Assembly (NCBI GenBank): GCA_963703045.1
Contig: OY969782.1
Coordinates: 1,984,001 to 2,048,000 of the forward strand
Direction of reading: 5' to 3'
Length of the DNA stretch: 64,000 nucleotides
Source: Miltoncostaea sp963703045
Lineage (GTDB): Bacteria; Actinomycetota; Thermoleophilia; Miltoncostaeales; Miltoncostaeaceae
The notes under the pieces are model-generated. The model saw only the letters and a program-made list of their open reading frames with translations, did no database searches and was not told the DNA's origin. Below are positions 16,636 through 25,078 of this stretch, in pieces. The stretch's first letter is position 1, and each line of letters opens with the position of its first letter. Both the position numbers and the translations under genes were made by a program.

Positions 16636-17339
16636 TGCCGGCCGAGCTGGTGCGGGCCTCCGGGCTCGTCAAGCGGTTCGGCGAGCGGCGCGCGGTCGAC
16701 CGGGTCAACGTCCACCTCGCGGCGGGCGAGTGCCTCGCCGTGCTGGGCCCGAACGGGGCGGGCAAGAGCACCCTGCTGCGCATGATCGCGACGCTCATGC
16801 GGCCCGAGGCCGGCGAGGTCGCGGTGTGCGGCCACCCGCTCCCGGCGGGGGCGGGCGCCGCGCGGGCGCAGATCGGCTTCCTCGGCCACGATCCGCTGGT
16901 CTACCTCGACCTCACCGCCCGGCAGAACCTCGAGCTGTACGCCGACCTCTACGGCCTGACCGACGCACGCGCCCGCGTCGATCGCGGCCTCGACCGCGTC
17001 GGCCTGCTCGCCCGCTCGTTCGATCCGGTGCGCACCTTCAGCCGGGGCATGGCGCAGCGGCTCGGCCTCGCCCGGGTGCTGCTGCACGAGCCGCGACTGC
17101 TCCTGCTGGACGAGCCGTACGCCGGGCTCGACGCGGCCGGCGCCCGCCTGCTCGACGGCGTGTTGGGCGACCTCGGCGGCGACCGGGGCGCGATCATCGT
17201 GACCCACGAGGTCGAGCGCGGCGTCGCGCTCGCCGGCCGGGCGCTCGTGATGCGCGCGGGCCGGGCGGTGCTCACCGAATCGCTCGACGGCGCCGAGGGC
17301 ACGGCCTTCCGGCGCCGGTACGAGGAGCTGGTCGCGTGA
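16635..17339 (+). CDS. ccmA: Haem exporter ATP-binding protein CcmA
   Basis: 234 residues, ABC ATPase. Walker A is GPNGAGKST, the signature region is FSRGMAQRLGLARVL and Walker B is LLLLDEPYAGLD; a Q-loop and H-loop (THE) are present. The lone ATPase followed by CcmB and CcmC identifies it as the CcmA of cytochrome c maturation system I, which with CcmB releases holo-CcmE. The GTG start overlaps the preceding TAG (TAGTG), and its TGA overlaps the ccmB start. The longer open frame upstream is not coding. Confidence 0.9.
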   Translation: MPAELVRASGLVKRFGERRAVDRVNVHLAAGECLAVLGPNGAGKSTLLRMIATLMRPEAGEVAVCGHPLPAGAGAARAQIGFLGHDPLVYLDLTARQNLELYADLYGLTDARARVDRGLDRVGLLARSFDPVRTFSRGMAQRLGLARVLLHEPRLLLLDEPYAGLDAAGARLLDGVLGDLGGDRGAIIVTHEVERGVALAGRALVMRAGRAVLTESLDGAEGTAFRRRYEELVA

Positions 17340-18034
17340 GCGCCGCCCGGCCGGCCTGGGGGCGCCAGCTCCGGGCCCTGCTGCTCAAGGACCTGCGGTT
17401 GGAGCTGCGCACCCGCGACACGATCGTGGCGATGGTGCTCTTCTCCGTCGTCGCGATGACCATCTTCCAGTTCGCGGCCGGCGGGCGCGGCGAGGACCTG
17501 ACCGCCGCCGCGGGCGGGATCCTCTGGGCCACCCTCGCCCTCACGGCGGTGCTCGGAGTGGGGCGCTCGTGGGTGCCCGAGCGCGAGCAGCGGGTGCTCG
17601 ACGGCATCCTCTGCGCGCCGGTGCCGCGCGACGTGCTGCTCGTGGCCAAGGCGGGCGCGATCTACGTCTACCTCCTCGCGGTCGAGCTGGTCGCGGTGCC
17701 GCTGATGGCCCTCTTCTTCGTGCGCGACCCCGACCCCCTCGACCTGCTGCTGATCGGGGTCGTCTGCCTGGTGGCGAACCTGGGCATCGCGGTGCTCGGC
17801 TCGCTGCTGGCCGTGCTCGCGCTGTTCGCGCGGGCGCGCGAGCTGCTCCTGCCGGTGCTGTTCCTGCCCTCTCTGCTGCCGGTCGTGATCGGCGCGTCGG
17901 GCGCCACGCACGCCGTCACAGCGGGGACGAACGACCTCGCGGAGTACCGGGGCTACTGCCTGTTCCTGGCTGTTTATGCGGTAATCTTCGGTCTTGTGGC
18001 CTACGCGACGTACGAGCACGTCTTCGATGACTGA
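17336..18034 (+). CDS. ccmB: Haem exporter membrane protein CcmB
   Basis: 232 residues with six hydrophobic segments. The N-terminal LLKDLRLELRTRDTIVAMVLF and the ERE(Q)RVLDGILCAPVPR segment are typical CcmB features (ABC-2 membrane subunit). The GTG start is coupled to ccmA by a 4-base overlap, and its end overlaps the ATG of ccmC by eight bases. It forms the membrane part of the CcmAB complex. Confidence 0.9.
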   Translation: MSAARPAWGRQLRALLLKDLRLELRTRDTIVAMVLFSVVAMTIFQFAAGGRGEDLTAAAGGILWATLALTAVLGVGRSWVPEREQRVLDGILCAPVPRDVLLVAKAGAIYVYLLAVELVAVPLMALFFVRDPDPLDLLLIGVVCLVANLGIAVLGSLLAVLALFARARELLLPVLFLPSLLPVVIGASGATHAVTAGTNDLAEYRGYCLFLAVYAVIFGLVAYATYEHVFDD

Positions 18035-18722
18035 CGCGCGTCCGTCCCGGCGCCTGGCGCTCACGGGGTCGATCACCGCGGCCCTCGTGCTGCTGGCGAC
18101 CTACGGCGTCTTCTTCGTCGCGCCCGAGGACGCCGACCAGGGGATCATCCAGAAGATCTTCTACTTCCACGTGGCCATCGCCATCGTTGGGCTCGGGACC
18201 TTCGGCGTCGCCGCGATCTACGGGGTGCGGTACCTGCGCTCGCGCGACGAGCGCTTCGACGAGATCTCCTCGATCTCGATCGGCATCGGCCTCGCATTCG
18301 CCGTGCTCGTGGTCATCACCGGATCGATCTGGGCGAAGGCCTCATGGGGCACGTGGTGGGTCTGGACCGACCCGCGCCTCGTGACGTTCCTGATCGTGCT
18401 GATGCTCTACGCGGCCTACTTCGTGCTGCGGTCGTCGGCCGAGGGCGAGCGACAGGCCCGCTTCTCCGCCATCTACGCGGTCGCCGCGTTCGCGTCGGTG
18501 CCCCTGTCGTTCTACTCGGTGCGGGTCGCCCGGTCGTTCGTGCACCCCGTCGTCTTCACCCAGAACGGGGCGGAGATGCCGAACTCGATGCTCATCTGGT
18601 TCGCCGTGACCCTCGTGGCGACCGTGGGCGTCTTCCTCACGGTCCTGCAGCTCGAGCTGATCCAGCGACGCGCCGACCGCGCCCTGCGCCGCCTCAAGTC
18701 GCGGCTGGAGGTGACCGCGTGA
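18027..18722 (+). CDS. ccmC: Haem-handling protein CcmC
   Basis: 231 residues, six membrane helices. It belongs to the haem-handling protein family: the Trp-rich loop WGTWWVWTDPRL is near residue 108, and the flanking conserved histidines are in FYFHVAIA and SFVHPVVF. CcmC presents haem to CcmE for covalent capture. A Thr precedes the Asp in WVWTD where the classic motif is WxWD; this one-residue offset is unusual but may be lineage-specific. It starts inside the ccmB end (ATG at 18027) and its stop overlaps the start of the ccmD-like gene. Confidence 0.9.
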   Translation: MTDARPSRRLALTGSITAALVLLATYGVFFVAPEDADQGIIQKIFYFHVAIAIVGLGTFGVAAIYGVRYLRSRDERFDEISSISIGIGLAFAVLVVITGSIWAKASWGTWWVWTDPRLVTFLIVLMLYAAYFVLRSSAEGERQARFSAIYAVAAFASVPLSFYSVRVARSFVHPVVFTQNGAEMPNSMLIWFAVTLVATVGVFLTVLQLELIQRRADRALRRLKSRLEVTA

Positions 18723-18910
18723 GCTCGGGCGGCGAGTACGTGGTGGCGGCGTACGGGGTCGTCCTGTTCGCGCTCCTGGTCTACGTCGTCGTGGTCGGCA
18801 TGAAGTCGGCCCGCCAGGCGCGCGAGACCGAGCTGCTGGCCCGGCTGATCGACAGCCGCCTCGCCGCCGGGGAGCCGCTCGCCGACGAGCTCGAGCGGAT
18901 CGACCGATGA
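18719..18910 (+). CDS. ccmD: CcmD-like small membrane protein
   Basis: 63 residues: one N-terminal membrane helix (EYVVAAYGVVLFALLVYVVV), then a charged cytoplasmic tail (KSARQARETELLARLIDSRL). Size, topology and position right after ccmC match CcmD, which helps release holo-CcmE from CcmABC. The GTG start overlaps the ccmC stop and the TGA overlaps the next ATG. Sequence conservation of this family is low, so the call rests mainly on context. Confidence 0.7.
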   Translation: MSSGGEYVVAAYGVVLFALLVYVVVVGMKSARQARETELLARLIDSRLAAGEPLADELERIDR

Positions 18911-19599
18911 CGGGCACCCGCGTCGGGCCCGGCCGTCCGCCGGGCCCGGGCAAGGCCTTCTACCCGATGTTCGTCGATCTCGACGGGCGCCGCTGCCTCG
19001 TGGTGGGCGGCGGGGGCATCGCGACCGACAAGGTCGGCAAGCTCGTCGATCACGGGGCGGTGGTGCGGCTGGTGAGCCCCGAGCTCACCCCGGAGCTCGC
19101 CGGGATGGTCGCCTCGGGCGCGGTCGCCGAGCACCACGCCCGGCCGTACCGCACCGAGGATCTCGAGGGCTGCCTGCTCGTGATCGCCGCGACGAACCTC
19201 GACCCGATCAACCGCCTCGTCTGGCAGGAGGCCGAGGCGCACGGCATCCTGTGCAACGTGGTCGACGCGCCGTCGCTGTGCAGTTTCATCGTGCCGTCGG
19301 TGGTGCGCCGGGGAGAGCTGGCGATCGCCGTCTCGACCGGGGGGGCGAGCCCCGTCGTCGCCGCGCACGTGCGCCGGCAGCTCGAGGAGGCCTACGGCCC
19401 CGAGTGGGAGGCCCTGATCGCCCTGCTGCGCGACGCGCGGCACGAGCTCAAGGCGCGCCACCCCGACATGCCGGGCCGGCGCGCCGCCGTGCGGCGGCTG
19501 ATGGAGACGGACGTCCTGCGCCGCCTCGCCGAGGGCGACCTGGACGGCGCGCGCGAGCTCGCCGCCCGCGCGCTCGACATCGAGGGGGCGCTCGCGTGA
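18907..19599 (+). CDS. Precorrin-2 dehydrogenase / sirohydrochlorin ferrochelatase-like (CysG N-domain)
   Basis: 230 residues. An NAD Rossmann motif CLVVGGGGIATDKVGKL opens the domain; the conserved Asn block IAATNLDPINRLV and the CNVVDAPSLCSFIVPSVV segment with GELAIAVSTGGASPVVA are diagnostic of the Met8p/CysG N-terminal family, which oxidises precorrin-2 to sirohydrochlorin. With the cobA-hemD fusion downstream it would complete the siroheme branch. Yeast Met8p uses one site for both oxidation and iron insertion; this protein may do the same or may pass the product to a separate chelatase. The ATG start overlaps the ccmD stop. Confidence 0.88.
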   Translation: MTGTRVGPGRPPGPGKAFYPMFVDLDGRRCLVVGGGGIATDKVGKLVDHGAVVRLVSPELTPELAGMVASGAVAEHHARPYRTEDLEGCLLVIAATNLDPINRLVWQEAEAHGILCNVVDAPSLCSFIVPSVVRRGELAIAVSTGGASPVVAAHVRRQLEEAYGPEWEALIALLRDARHELKARHPDMPGRRAAVRRLMETDVLRRLAEGDLDGARELAARALDIEGALA

Positions 19600-20882
19600 A
19601 CCTCCTCGTCTTCGGCCTCTCCCACAAGACCGCCCCGGTCGAGCAGCGCGAGAAGGCCGCCCTCACCGAGACGGCGTCGCGTCAGCTGCTGCGCGACCTG
19701 ATGGCACACCCCGCCGTGCTCGAGGCGGTCGCCCTCTCGACGTGCAACCGCACCGAGGTCTACCTCGGCACCGCCGACGCGCTGCTCGGCGAGGACCTCG
19801 TGGCGCGCGCGATCGTGGCGCACACGCGCATCTCCGACGAGGAGCTGGCCTGCGCCCGCTACGTGCTGCGCGACGACCGGGCCGCGTCGCAGCTCTTCCG
19901 GGTCACGTCGAGCCTCGACTCGATGGTGATCGGCGAGAGCGAGATCCAGGGCCAGGTGCGCGCGGCATGGGATCTCGCCGGCGAGGAGGACGCCACCGGC
20001 CCCCTTCTCAACCAGCTCTTCCGCCAGGCGCTCGAGGTGGGCAAGAGCATCCGCACGCGCACCCGCATCGGCACCGGCTCGGCGTCGGTGCCCGCCGTCG
20101 CCCTCGACCTGGCGGAGGACGTGCTGTCGGACCTGCCCGGCCGCCGCGTGCTGGTGATCGGCGCGGGCCGCATGGCCGAGGCGACCACGCTGGCCCTCAT
20201 GCAGCACGGTGTGCGCGACGTCGTCGTCGCCAACCGCACCGTGGGCACCGCCCGCGAGCTGGCCGAGCGTTTCGGCGGCCGTGGAGTCGGCTTCGACCGC
20301 CTCGCCGACGAGCTCTCCGACGCCGACATCGTCATCTCCTCGACCGACGCCCCGCACCCCATCCTCGGCGCGCGCGAGATCGCGCCCGTGATGGCCGGCC
20401 GCACCGACCGCCCGATGGTCGTGGTCAACATCTCGGTGCCGCGCGACATCGACGCGGGGGTGGCCGCCGTGCCCGGCGTGGCGCTCTACGACATCGACGA
20501 CCTCGAGCGGGTCGTCGAGGCGAACATCAACGGCCGCCGCCTCGAGGCGGAGAGGGGCGAGGGATTCGTGATCGGGGCCGTCCAGGGCTTCTCCGCGTGG
20601 CGTCGCGGCCTCTCGGCCGCGCCGGCGATCACGTCGCTGCGCGAGCGCGCGGAGGCCATCCGCCAGTCCGAGCTCGCCCGCATCGACAGCCAGTGGGAGA
20701 CGCTCTCCGACAGCGACCGCGAGCGCCTCGACGCCCTCACCAAGAGCATCGTCAACAAGCTCCTGCACGAGCCCACGGTGCGTGCGCGCGCGGCCGCCGA
20801 GGGCGGCGACGGGGAGGCGCTGCGCCACCTCGACAGCCTGCGCCACCTCTTCGGCCTCGAGGCCTCGACCGGCTCGAACTAG
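19596..20882 (+). CDS. hemA: Glutamyl-tRNA reductase HemA
   Basis: 428 residues, first committed enzyme of the C5 haem pathway: it reduces glutamyl-tRNA(Glu) to glutamate-1-semialdehyde. The catalytic Cys50 sits in the hallmark LSTCNRTEVY; IGESEIQGQVR and the NADPH motif VLVIGAGRMAE follow; the C-terminal dimerisation helix ends HLDSLRHLFGLE. Length is normal. The GTG start overlaps the stop of the precorrin-2 dehydrogenase gene. Unlike the other junctions here it ends in TAG, and the next gene (hemC) has no recognisable start codon. Confidence 0.95.
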   Translation: MNLLVFGLSHKTAPVEQREKAALTETASRQLLRDLMAHPAVLEAVALSTCNRTEVYLGTADALLGEDLVARAIVAHTRISDEELACARYVLRDDRAASQLFRVTSSLDSMVIGESEIQGQVRAAWDLAGEEDATGPLLNQLFRQALEVGKSIRTRTRIGTGSASVPAVALDLAEDVLSDLPGRRVLVIGAGRMAEATTLALMQHGVRDVVVANRTVGTARELAERFGGRGVGFDRLADELSDADIVISSTDAPHPILGAREIAPVMAGRTDRPMVVVNISVPRDIDAGVAAVPGVALYDIDDLERVVEANINGRRLEAERGEGFVIGAVQGFSAWRRGLSAAPAITSLRERAEAIRQSELARIDSQWETLSDSDRERLDALTKSIVNKLLHEPTVRARAAAEGGDGEALRHLDSLRHLFGLEASTGSN

Positions 20883-20901
20883 CCGCCCCCGGGCACCCGC
20901 C

Positions 20902-21785
20902 GTCCGCATCGTCCTCGCCACCCGGCGCTCGCCGCTCGCTCTCGCCCAGAGTGGGCTGGTCGCCGCCGCGCTCGGCCACGCAGGCCACGCCGCCGAGCTG
21001 CTCGGCCTGACCACCACCGGGGATCGCTGGAGCGCCGCCGGCACCGGTCCCGCCCCCGACCGGGGACTGTTCGTGAAGGAGCTCGAGGAGGCGCTGCTCG
21101 ACGGGCGCGCCCACCTGGCGGTCCATTCCGCGAAGGACATGCCGGGCGACCTGCCCGCCGGGCTCGGCGTGCTCGCGGTGCTGCCGCGCGAGGACCCGCG
21201 CGACGTCGTCGTGGGCCCCCCGGGGGGCTCGACGGGCTGCCCGCCGGCGCGCGGGTGGCGACCGGCAGCCCGCGCCGCGCGGCCCAGATCCTGGCGGCCC
21301 GGCCCGACCTGGTGATCGTGCCCATCCGCGGCAACGTGGGCACCCGCCTCGACAAGCTCGCCCGCGGCGACGCCGACGCGCTGGTGCTGGCGGCCGCCGG
21401 CCTGCGGCGGCTCGGCCTGGCGCCGCCCGGCGCGGTGCCGCTGCCCGTCTCGCTCTCGACGCCCGCGCCCGGCCAGGGCCTGCTGGCCATCGAGGGGCGC
21501 CTCGACGACCGCGCGGTCGTCGCCGCCGCGGCGGCCCTCGACGACCCCGTCGCGAACGCCTGCCTGCGCGCCGAGCGCGCGTTGCTGGCCGCGCTCGGGG
21601 GCGGCTGCCTCGAGCCGGTCGGCGCGCTCTGCGAGCCCTCCGGAGCCGACGCCCTGCGCCTGACCGCCTTCGCCGGCTCGGCCGACGGGGCGCGCGGGGA
21701 CCGGGTCGTCGTCGACGGCCCCCGGGACGATCCCGAGGCGCTCGGCGCCGCCGCGGCCGCGGCCCTGTCGCCCGTGCGCCGGTGA
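20902..21785 (+). CDS. hemC: Porphobilinogen deaminase HemC (frame disrupted, no canonical start)
   Basis: HemC links four porphobilinogen units into hydroxymethylbilane. The N-terminal part (VRIVLATRRSPLALAQSGLV, then FVKELEEALLDGRAHLAVHS with the KDMPGDLP segment) is in one frame; the rest (VATGSPRRAAQILAARPDL, IRGNVGTRLDKL, the cofactor-binding Cys in GGGCLEPVGAL) is one frame over. The break falls at 21216-21227, where six C are followed by six G: one extra G or C restores a normal reading (GPPGGLDGLPAGARVATGS). In addition, the frame has no ATG/GTG/TTG near the expected start: the codon before CGC ATC GTC is GTC (20902). The only nearby canonical start is a GTG at 20782 inside hemA. The gene is expected to be essential, so I suspect sequence errors rather than decay. 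The stop overlaps the next GTG. Confidence 0.85.
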
Positions 21786-23311
21786 GCGGGTTCGTCCACC
21801 TCGTCGGCGCCGGACCCGGCGATCCCGGCCTGCTCACCGTCGCCGGCCGCGCGGCGCTCGAAGGTGCCGAGGTCGTCGTGCACGACCGGCTCGGCACCGA
21901 GGACCTGCTGCCGCTCTGCGCCCCCGGCGCGCTGCTGCTGAACGCGGGCAAGTCGCCGGGGCGTCAGGCCATGAGCCAGGACGAGATCAACGCCTCGCTC
22001 GTCGAGCACGGCCTCGCCGGACGCCGGGTGGTGCGCCTGAAGGGCGGCGACCCGTTCGTCTTCGGCCGGGGCGGCGAAGAGGCCGAGGCGCTGGCCGGCG
22101 CGGGCGTGGAGTACGCGGTGGTGCCGGGGATCACCAGCGCGATCGCCGCCCCGGCCTACGCGGGCATCCCCGTGACCCACCGTGGCCTGTCCACGTCGTT
22201 CACGGTCGTGACCGGGCACGAGGACCCGACCAAGCCCTCCGAGCAGACCGACTGGGAGGCGCTCGCGCGCGTGCCCGGCACGCTCGTGATCCTCATGGGC
22301 ATGGGCCGGCTCGCCGCGATCTCGGCGGCCCTCGTCGCGGGCGGCCGCCCGCCCGACCAGCCGGCGGCGGCGGTGCAGTGGGGCACCACGCCGCGCCAGC
22401 GGAGCGTGGTGGCCACCCTCGGCGACCTCGCCGACCGCGTGCGCGAGGAGGGCCTCGGATCGCCGGCCGTGGTGGTGGTGGGGCCGGTCGCCGGGCTCGC
22501 GGAGGGCATCGGCTGGATCGCGCGCCGTCCGCTGAGGGGCCGCACCGTCGTCGTCACGCGGGCCCGGGCCCAGGCGAGCGACCTGTCGGCCCGCCTGCGC
22601 GAGCTGGGCGCCGCGGTGGTCGAGCTGCCGGCGATCCGCATCGCGCCCCTGCCGCCGACACCCGACGAGGGCGCGGTCGTGGCGGACATCGGCGGCTACG
22701 GCCTGATCGTGCTGACGAGCGTCAACGGGGTCGACGCGCTCTTCGACCGGATGGCGGCGCTCGGGCTCGACGCCCGTGCGATCTCGGCCGGCTCGCAGGT
22801 CGTCGCCATCGGCCCGGCGACCGCCGAGCGCCTGGCGGCCCACGGCATCCGCGCCGATCTCGTGCCCGAGCGGTTCGTCGCCGAGGGCATCCTCGAGGCC
22901 CTCGCCGACCGCCCACTCGACGGGGTCGCGGCCCTGGTCGCCCGCGCCCGCGGCGCGCGCCCCGAGCTGGTCGACGGCCTGCGCGCCCGGGGCGCCCGCG
23001 TGGACGAGGTCGAGCTGTACGAGGCCGTGCCCGAGCCGGCGGACCCGGCGGCGGTCGCCGCCGCCCTCGCCGCGGACCACCTGACCTTCACCGCCTCATC
23101 GACCGTGCGCAGCTTCACCGCCCTGCTCGGCCCCGATGAGCGCGCCGCGCTGCGCGACGGGCCGCGGGTCGTGTCGATCGGGCCCGTCACCAGCGCCACC
23201 GCGCGCGAGGAGGGCCTCGAGGTCGCCGCCGAGGCCGCCCACCACACGATCCCGGGCCTGATCGAGGCCCTGCTGGCCGACGCCGCCCCGGCGGGGCCGC
23301 CCGCGCGGTGA
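21782..23311 (+). CDS. cobA-hemD: Uroporphyrinogen-III methyltransferase / uroporphyrinogen-III synthase fusion
   Basis: 509 residues with two enzymes in one chain. Residues about 1-245 are a SUMT (CobA) domain that makes precorrin-2: VHLVGAGPGDPGLLTV, VRLKGGDPFVFGRGGEE, the VVPGITSAIAAPAYAGIPVTHRG segment and ILMGMGR are all intact. Residues about 250-509 are a uroporphyrinogen-III synthase (HemD) domain beginning LRGRTVVVTRARAQ, with the weakly conserved LTSVNGVDAL and FTASSTVRSF segments. Such fusions are known in Gram-positive bacteria. The GTG start overlaps the hemC stop. With hemA, hemC and the precorrin-2 dehydrogenase, this covers part of the haem route and the siroheme branch; hemB and hemL are not in the window. 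Confidence 0.92.
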   Translation: MSGFVHLVGAGPGDPGLLTVAGRAALEGAEVVVHDRLGTEDLLPLCAPGALLLNAGKSPGRQAMSQDEINASLVEHGLAGRRVVRLKGGDPFVFGRGGEEAEALAGAGVEYAVVPGITSAIAAPAYAGIPVTHRGLSTSFTVVTGHEDPTKPSEQTDWEALARVPGTLVILMGMGRLAAISAALVAGGRPPDQPAAAVQWGTTPRQRSVVATLGDLADRVREEGLGSPAVVVVGPVAGLAEGIGWIARRPLRGRTVVVTRARAQASDLSARLRELGAAVVELPAIRIAPLPPTPDEGAVVADIGGYGLIVLTSVNGVDALFDRMAALGLDARAISAGSQVVAIGPATAERLAAHGIRADLVPERFVAEGILEALADRPLDGVAALVARARGARPELVDGLRARGARVDEVELYEAVPEPADPAAVAAALAADHLTFTASSTVRSFTALLGPDERAALRDGPRVVSIGPVTSATAREEGLEVAAEAAHHTIPGLIEALLADAAPAGPPAR

Positions 23312-24132
23312 GCGCCCCCGGCACCCGGCCGGTCGTCACGCTGCTGACCGACTTCGGCGCCGGCAGCGAACACGTGGGCGCGTTGCACGCCGTGATCGCG
23401 GCGGCGTGTCCCGAGGCGGACCGCGTCGACCTGGCGCACGACCTCGTGGCCGGGGACATCCGCGCGGGCGCCCTCGTGCTGGCACGGCTCGCGCCCCTGC
23501 TGCCCGGCGCGATCCACCTCGCGGTCGTCGATCCCGGGGTCGGCACCGGACGGCGCGCGGCCGCGGTCGCCCTGGAGGGCGGCGGAGCGCTCGTCGGACC
23601 CGACAACGGGTTGCTCGGACCGGCCGCCGCCGCCCTCGGCGCGCGCGCCGCCGTCACGCTCGAGCCGCGGCCGGACGTCCCGGCGACCTTCCACGGCCGC
23701 GACCTCTTCGCCCCCGCGGCCGCGCGGCTCGCGGCGGGCGCGCCGCTCGCCGACCTCGGGACCGGCTTCGCCCCCGACGACCTGCGGATGCCCGACCTGC
23801 GCCCCCCGCGCGTCCACGAGGGATCCCTGATCGCGGAGGTCGTGATGGTCGACCGCTACGGCAACGTCCAGCTCCTGGCGCACGCCGCCGACATGGAGCG
23901 GGCCCGCCTCGAGATCGGCGATCCCGTCGGCGCGACGGTCGCCGATCGGACCCATCCGCTCACCGTGGCGCGCGCCTTCGCCGACGTCGCCCCGAGCACG
24001 ATGCTGGTGCACGTCGACTCGCACGGGATGGTCGCGCTCGCGGTCAACGGTGGTGACGCCGCCCGCCGCATCGGCGCGTCACCGGGCGACGTCGTCACCC
24101 TGACGCGGCGGCCCGCCCCGACCTCGCCATGA
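23308..24132 (+). CDS. SAM hydrolase (SAM hydroxide adenosyltransferase, DUF62)
   Basis: 274 residues, family of fluorinase-like enzymes that split S-adenosylmethionine to adenosine and methionine with water as nucleophile. Seen here: VTLLTDFGAGSEHVGALHAVI at the N-terminus, AVVDPGVGTGRR, VGPDNGLL, the TFHGRDLFAPAAARLA block with the Arg-His pair of the water-activating triad, and VVMVDRYGNVQL at the start of the C-terminal barrel. The lack of the halogenase-specific loop suggests a hydrolase. The GTG start overlaps the stop of the cobA-hemD gene, so it ends the haem operon. Its 3' end overlaps by 38 bases the convergent ATP-grasp gene. SUMT and this enzyme both consume SAM, but a shared regulatory role is only a guess. 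Confidence 0.85.
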   Translation: MSAPGTRPVVTLLTDFGAGSEHVGALHAVIAAACPEADRVDLAHDLVAGDIRAGALVLARLAPLLPGAIHLAVVDPGVGTGRRAAAVALEGGGALVGPDNGLLGPAAAALGARAAVTLEPRPDVPATFHGRDLFAPAAARLAAGAPLADLGTGFAPDDLRMPDLRPPRVHEGSLIAEVVMVDRYGNVQLLAHAADMERARLEIGDPVGATVADRTHPLTVARAFADVAPSTMLVHVDSHGMVALAVNGGDAARRIGASPGDVVTLTRRPAPTSP

Positions 24133-24976
24133 TCGCCCGCGCCATCGTGTCGGCCGCGCCCGGCGCGTATGCGAGGAAGAGCGACGGCTCGACCAGCTCG
24201 AGCTCGAGCACCACCGGCGCCCCATCGGGGCCCGGCACGAGGTCGACCCGGGCGTAGAGCAGGTCGGCGCCCCCGCCCGGTACCGCGGCGAGGGCCAGGT
24301 CACCCACGCGCGCCTCGGCCGCGGTGGCGTCGGCAAACCGGATGTCCTCCTCGACGAACAGGTCGCCGACGATCCGTCGGCCGGGCACGAGCATCGGGCC
24401 CTTGCGCACCGCGTGGCTGAAGGATCCGCCCACGTAGACGAGGGCGGTCTCGGCGCGGTCGCCCTCGACGCCGTCCAGGTAGGGCTGCGCCATGGCCGTG
24501 CGGCCGTCGGCGTGCAGCCGCGCGACGTGCGCCGCCGCGGCCGCGTGATCGCCCGGCCCGTGGCGGGTCGTGTCCAACGACCCCGCGGAGACCGCGGGCT
24601 TGACCACGACCTCGCCGCCGGGCCAGTCCATGTCCTCGCCGGGAGCCGCGAACGCGGTGGGCACCACCGGCACGCCGGCCGCGGCCAGGTCGAGCAGGTA
24701 GCGCTTGTCGCTGCTCCACGCGAGCACCGCCGGCGGGTTCGCGAGGTCGGTGACCGCCCCCGCACGCACGGCCCACGCCAGCATCTCGTCGCGCCGCCGC
24801 GGGTAGTCCCAGATCGAGCGGACGACCGCGAGGTCGAACGCGTCCCAGTCGACGCCCGGGTCGTCCCAGTCGACCAGCCGGTGGGCGACGCCGTGCCCCG
24901 CGAGGGCGGTGCGCAGGGGTCCCATGTCGTCGTCGAGGCCCCGGGCGACGGCGGCGGTGACGAGCGCGACGCTCAC
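24095..24976 (-). CDS. ATP-grasp ligase-like protein (RimK/glutathione synthetase type)
   Basis: 293 residues. The N-terminal part (VALVTAAVARGLDDDMGPLR, VDWDAFDLAVVRSIWDYPRR) resembles the pre-ATP-grasp domain, and the ATP-grasp body has a Lys-bearing strand VVVKPAVSAGS, an AQPYLDGV hinge and the metal-binding segment VVLELELVEPSLFL, where Glu residues should hold Mg2+. Family members join a carboxylate to an amine or thiol using ATP; the substrate here is unknown. The GTG start at 24976 is chosen because the frame upstream, though open for over 3 kb, is a shadow of the regulator gene. It faces the DsbA-like gene on the plus strand. Confidence 0.78.
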   Translation of the reverse strand: MSVALVTAAVARGLDDDMGPLRTALAGHGVAHRLVDWDDPGVDWDAFDLAVVRSIWDYPRRRDEMLAWAVRAGAVTDLANPPAVLAWSSDKRYLLDLAAAGVPVVPTAFAAPGEDMDWPGGEVVVKPAVSAGSLDTTRHGPGDHAAAAAHVARLHADGRTAMAQPYLDGVEGDRAETALVYVGGSFSHAVRKGPMLVPGRRIVGDLFVEEDIRFADATAAEARVGDLALAAVPGGGADLLYARVDLVPGPDGAPVVLELELVEPSLFLAYAPGAADTMARAIMARSGRAAASG

Positions 24977-25066
24977 TGGGCGATGGGCGGCGCGCCGGGC
25001 ACGCGGCCGATCGTATCGGCGCGCGCCCGGTGCCCGCCGCCGGGGGCGCGCCCGCGCCCCCCCCGC

Positions 25067-25072
25067 TAGCGT
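25067..25072 (+). promoter_or_regulatory. Putative -10 box (TAGCGT), leaderless DsbA-like gene
   Basis: TAGCGT is followed by 6 bases and the ATG at 25079. Confidence 0.45.
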
Positions 25073-25078
25073 CCGCTC

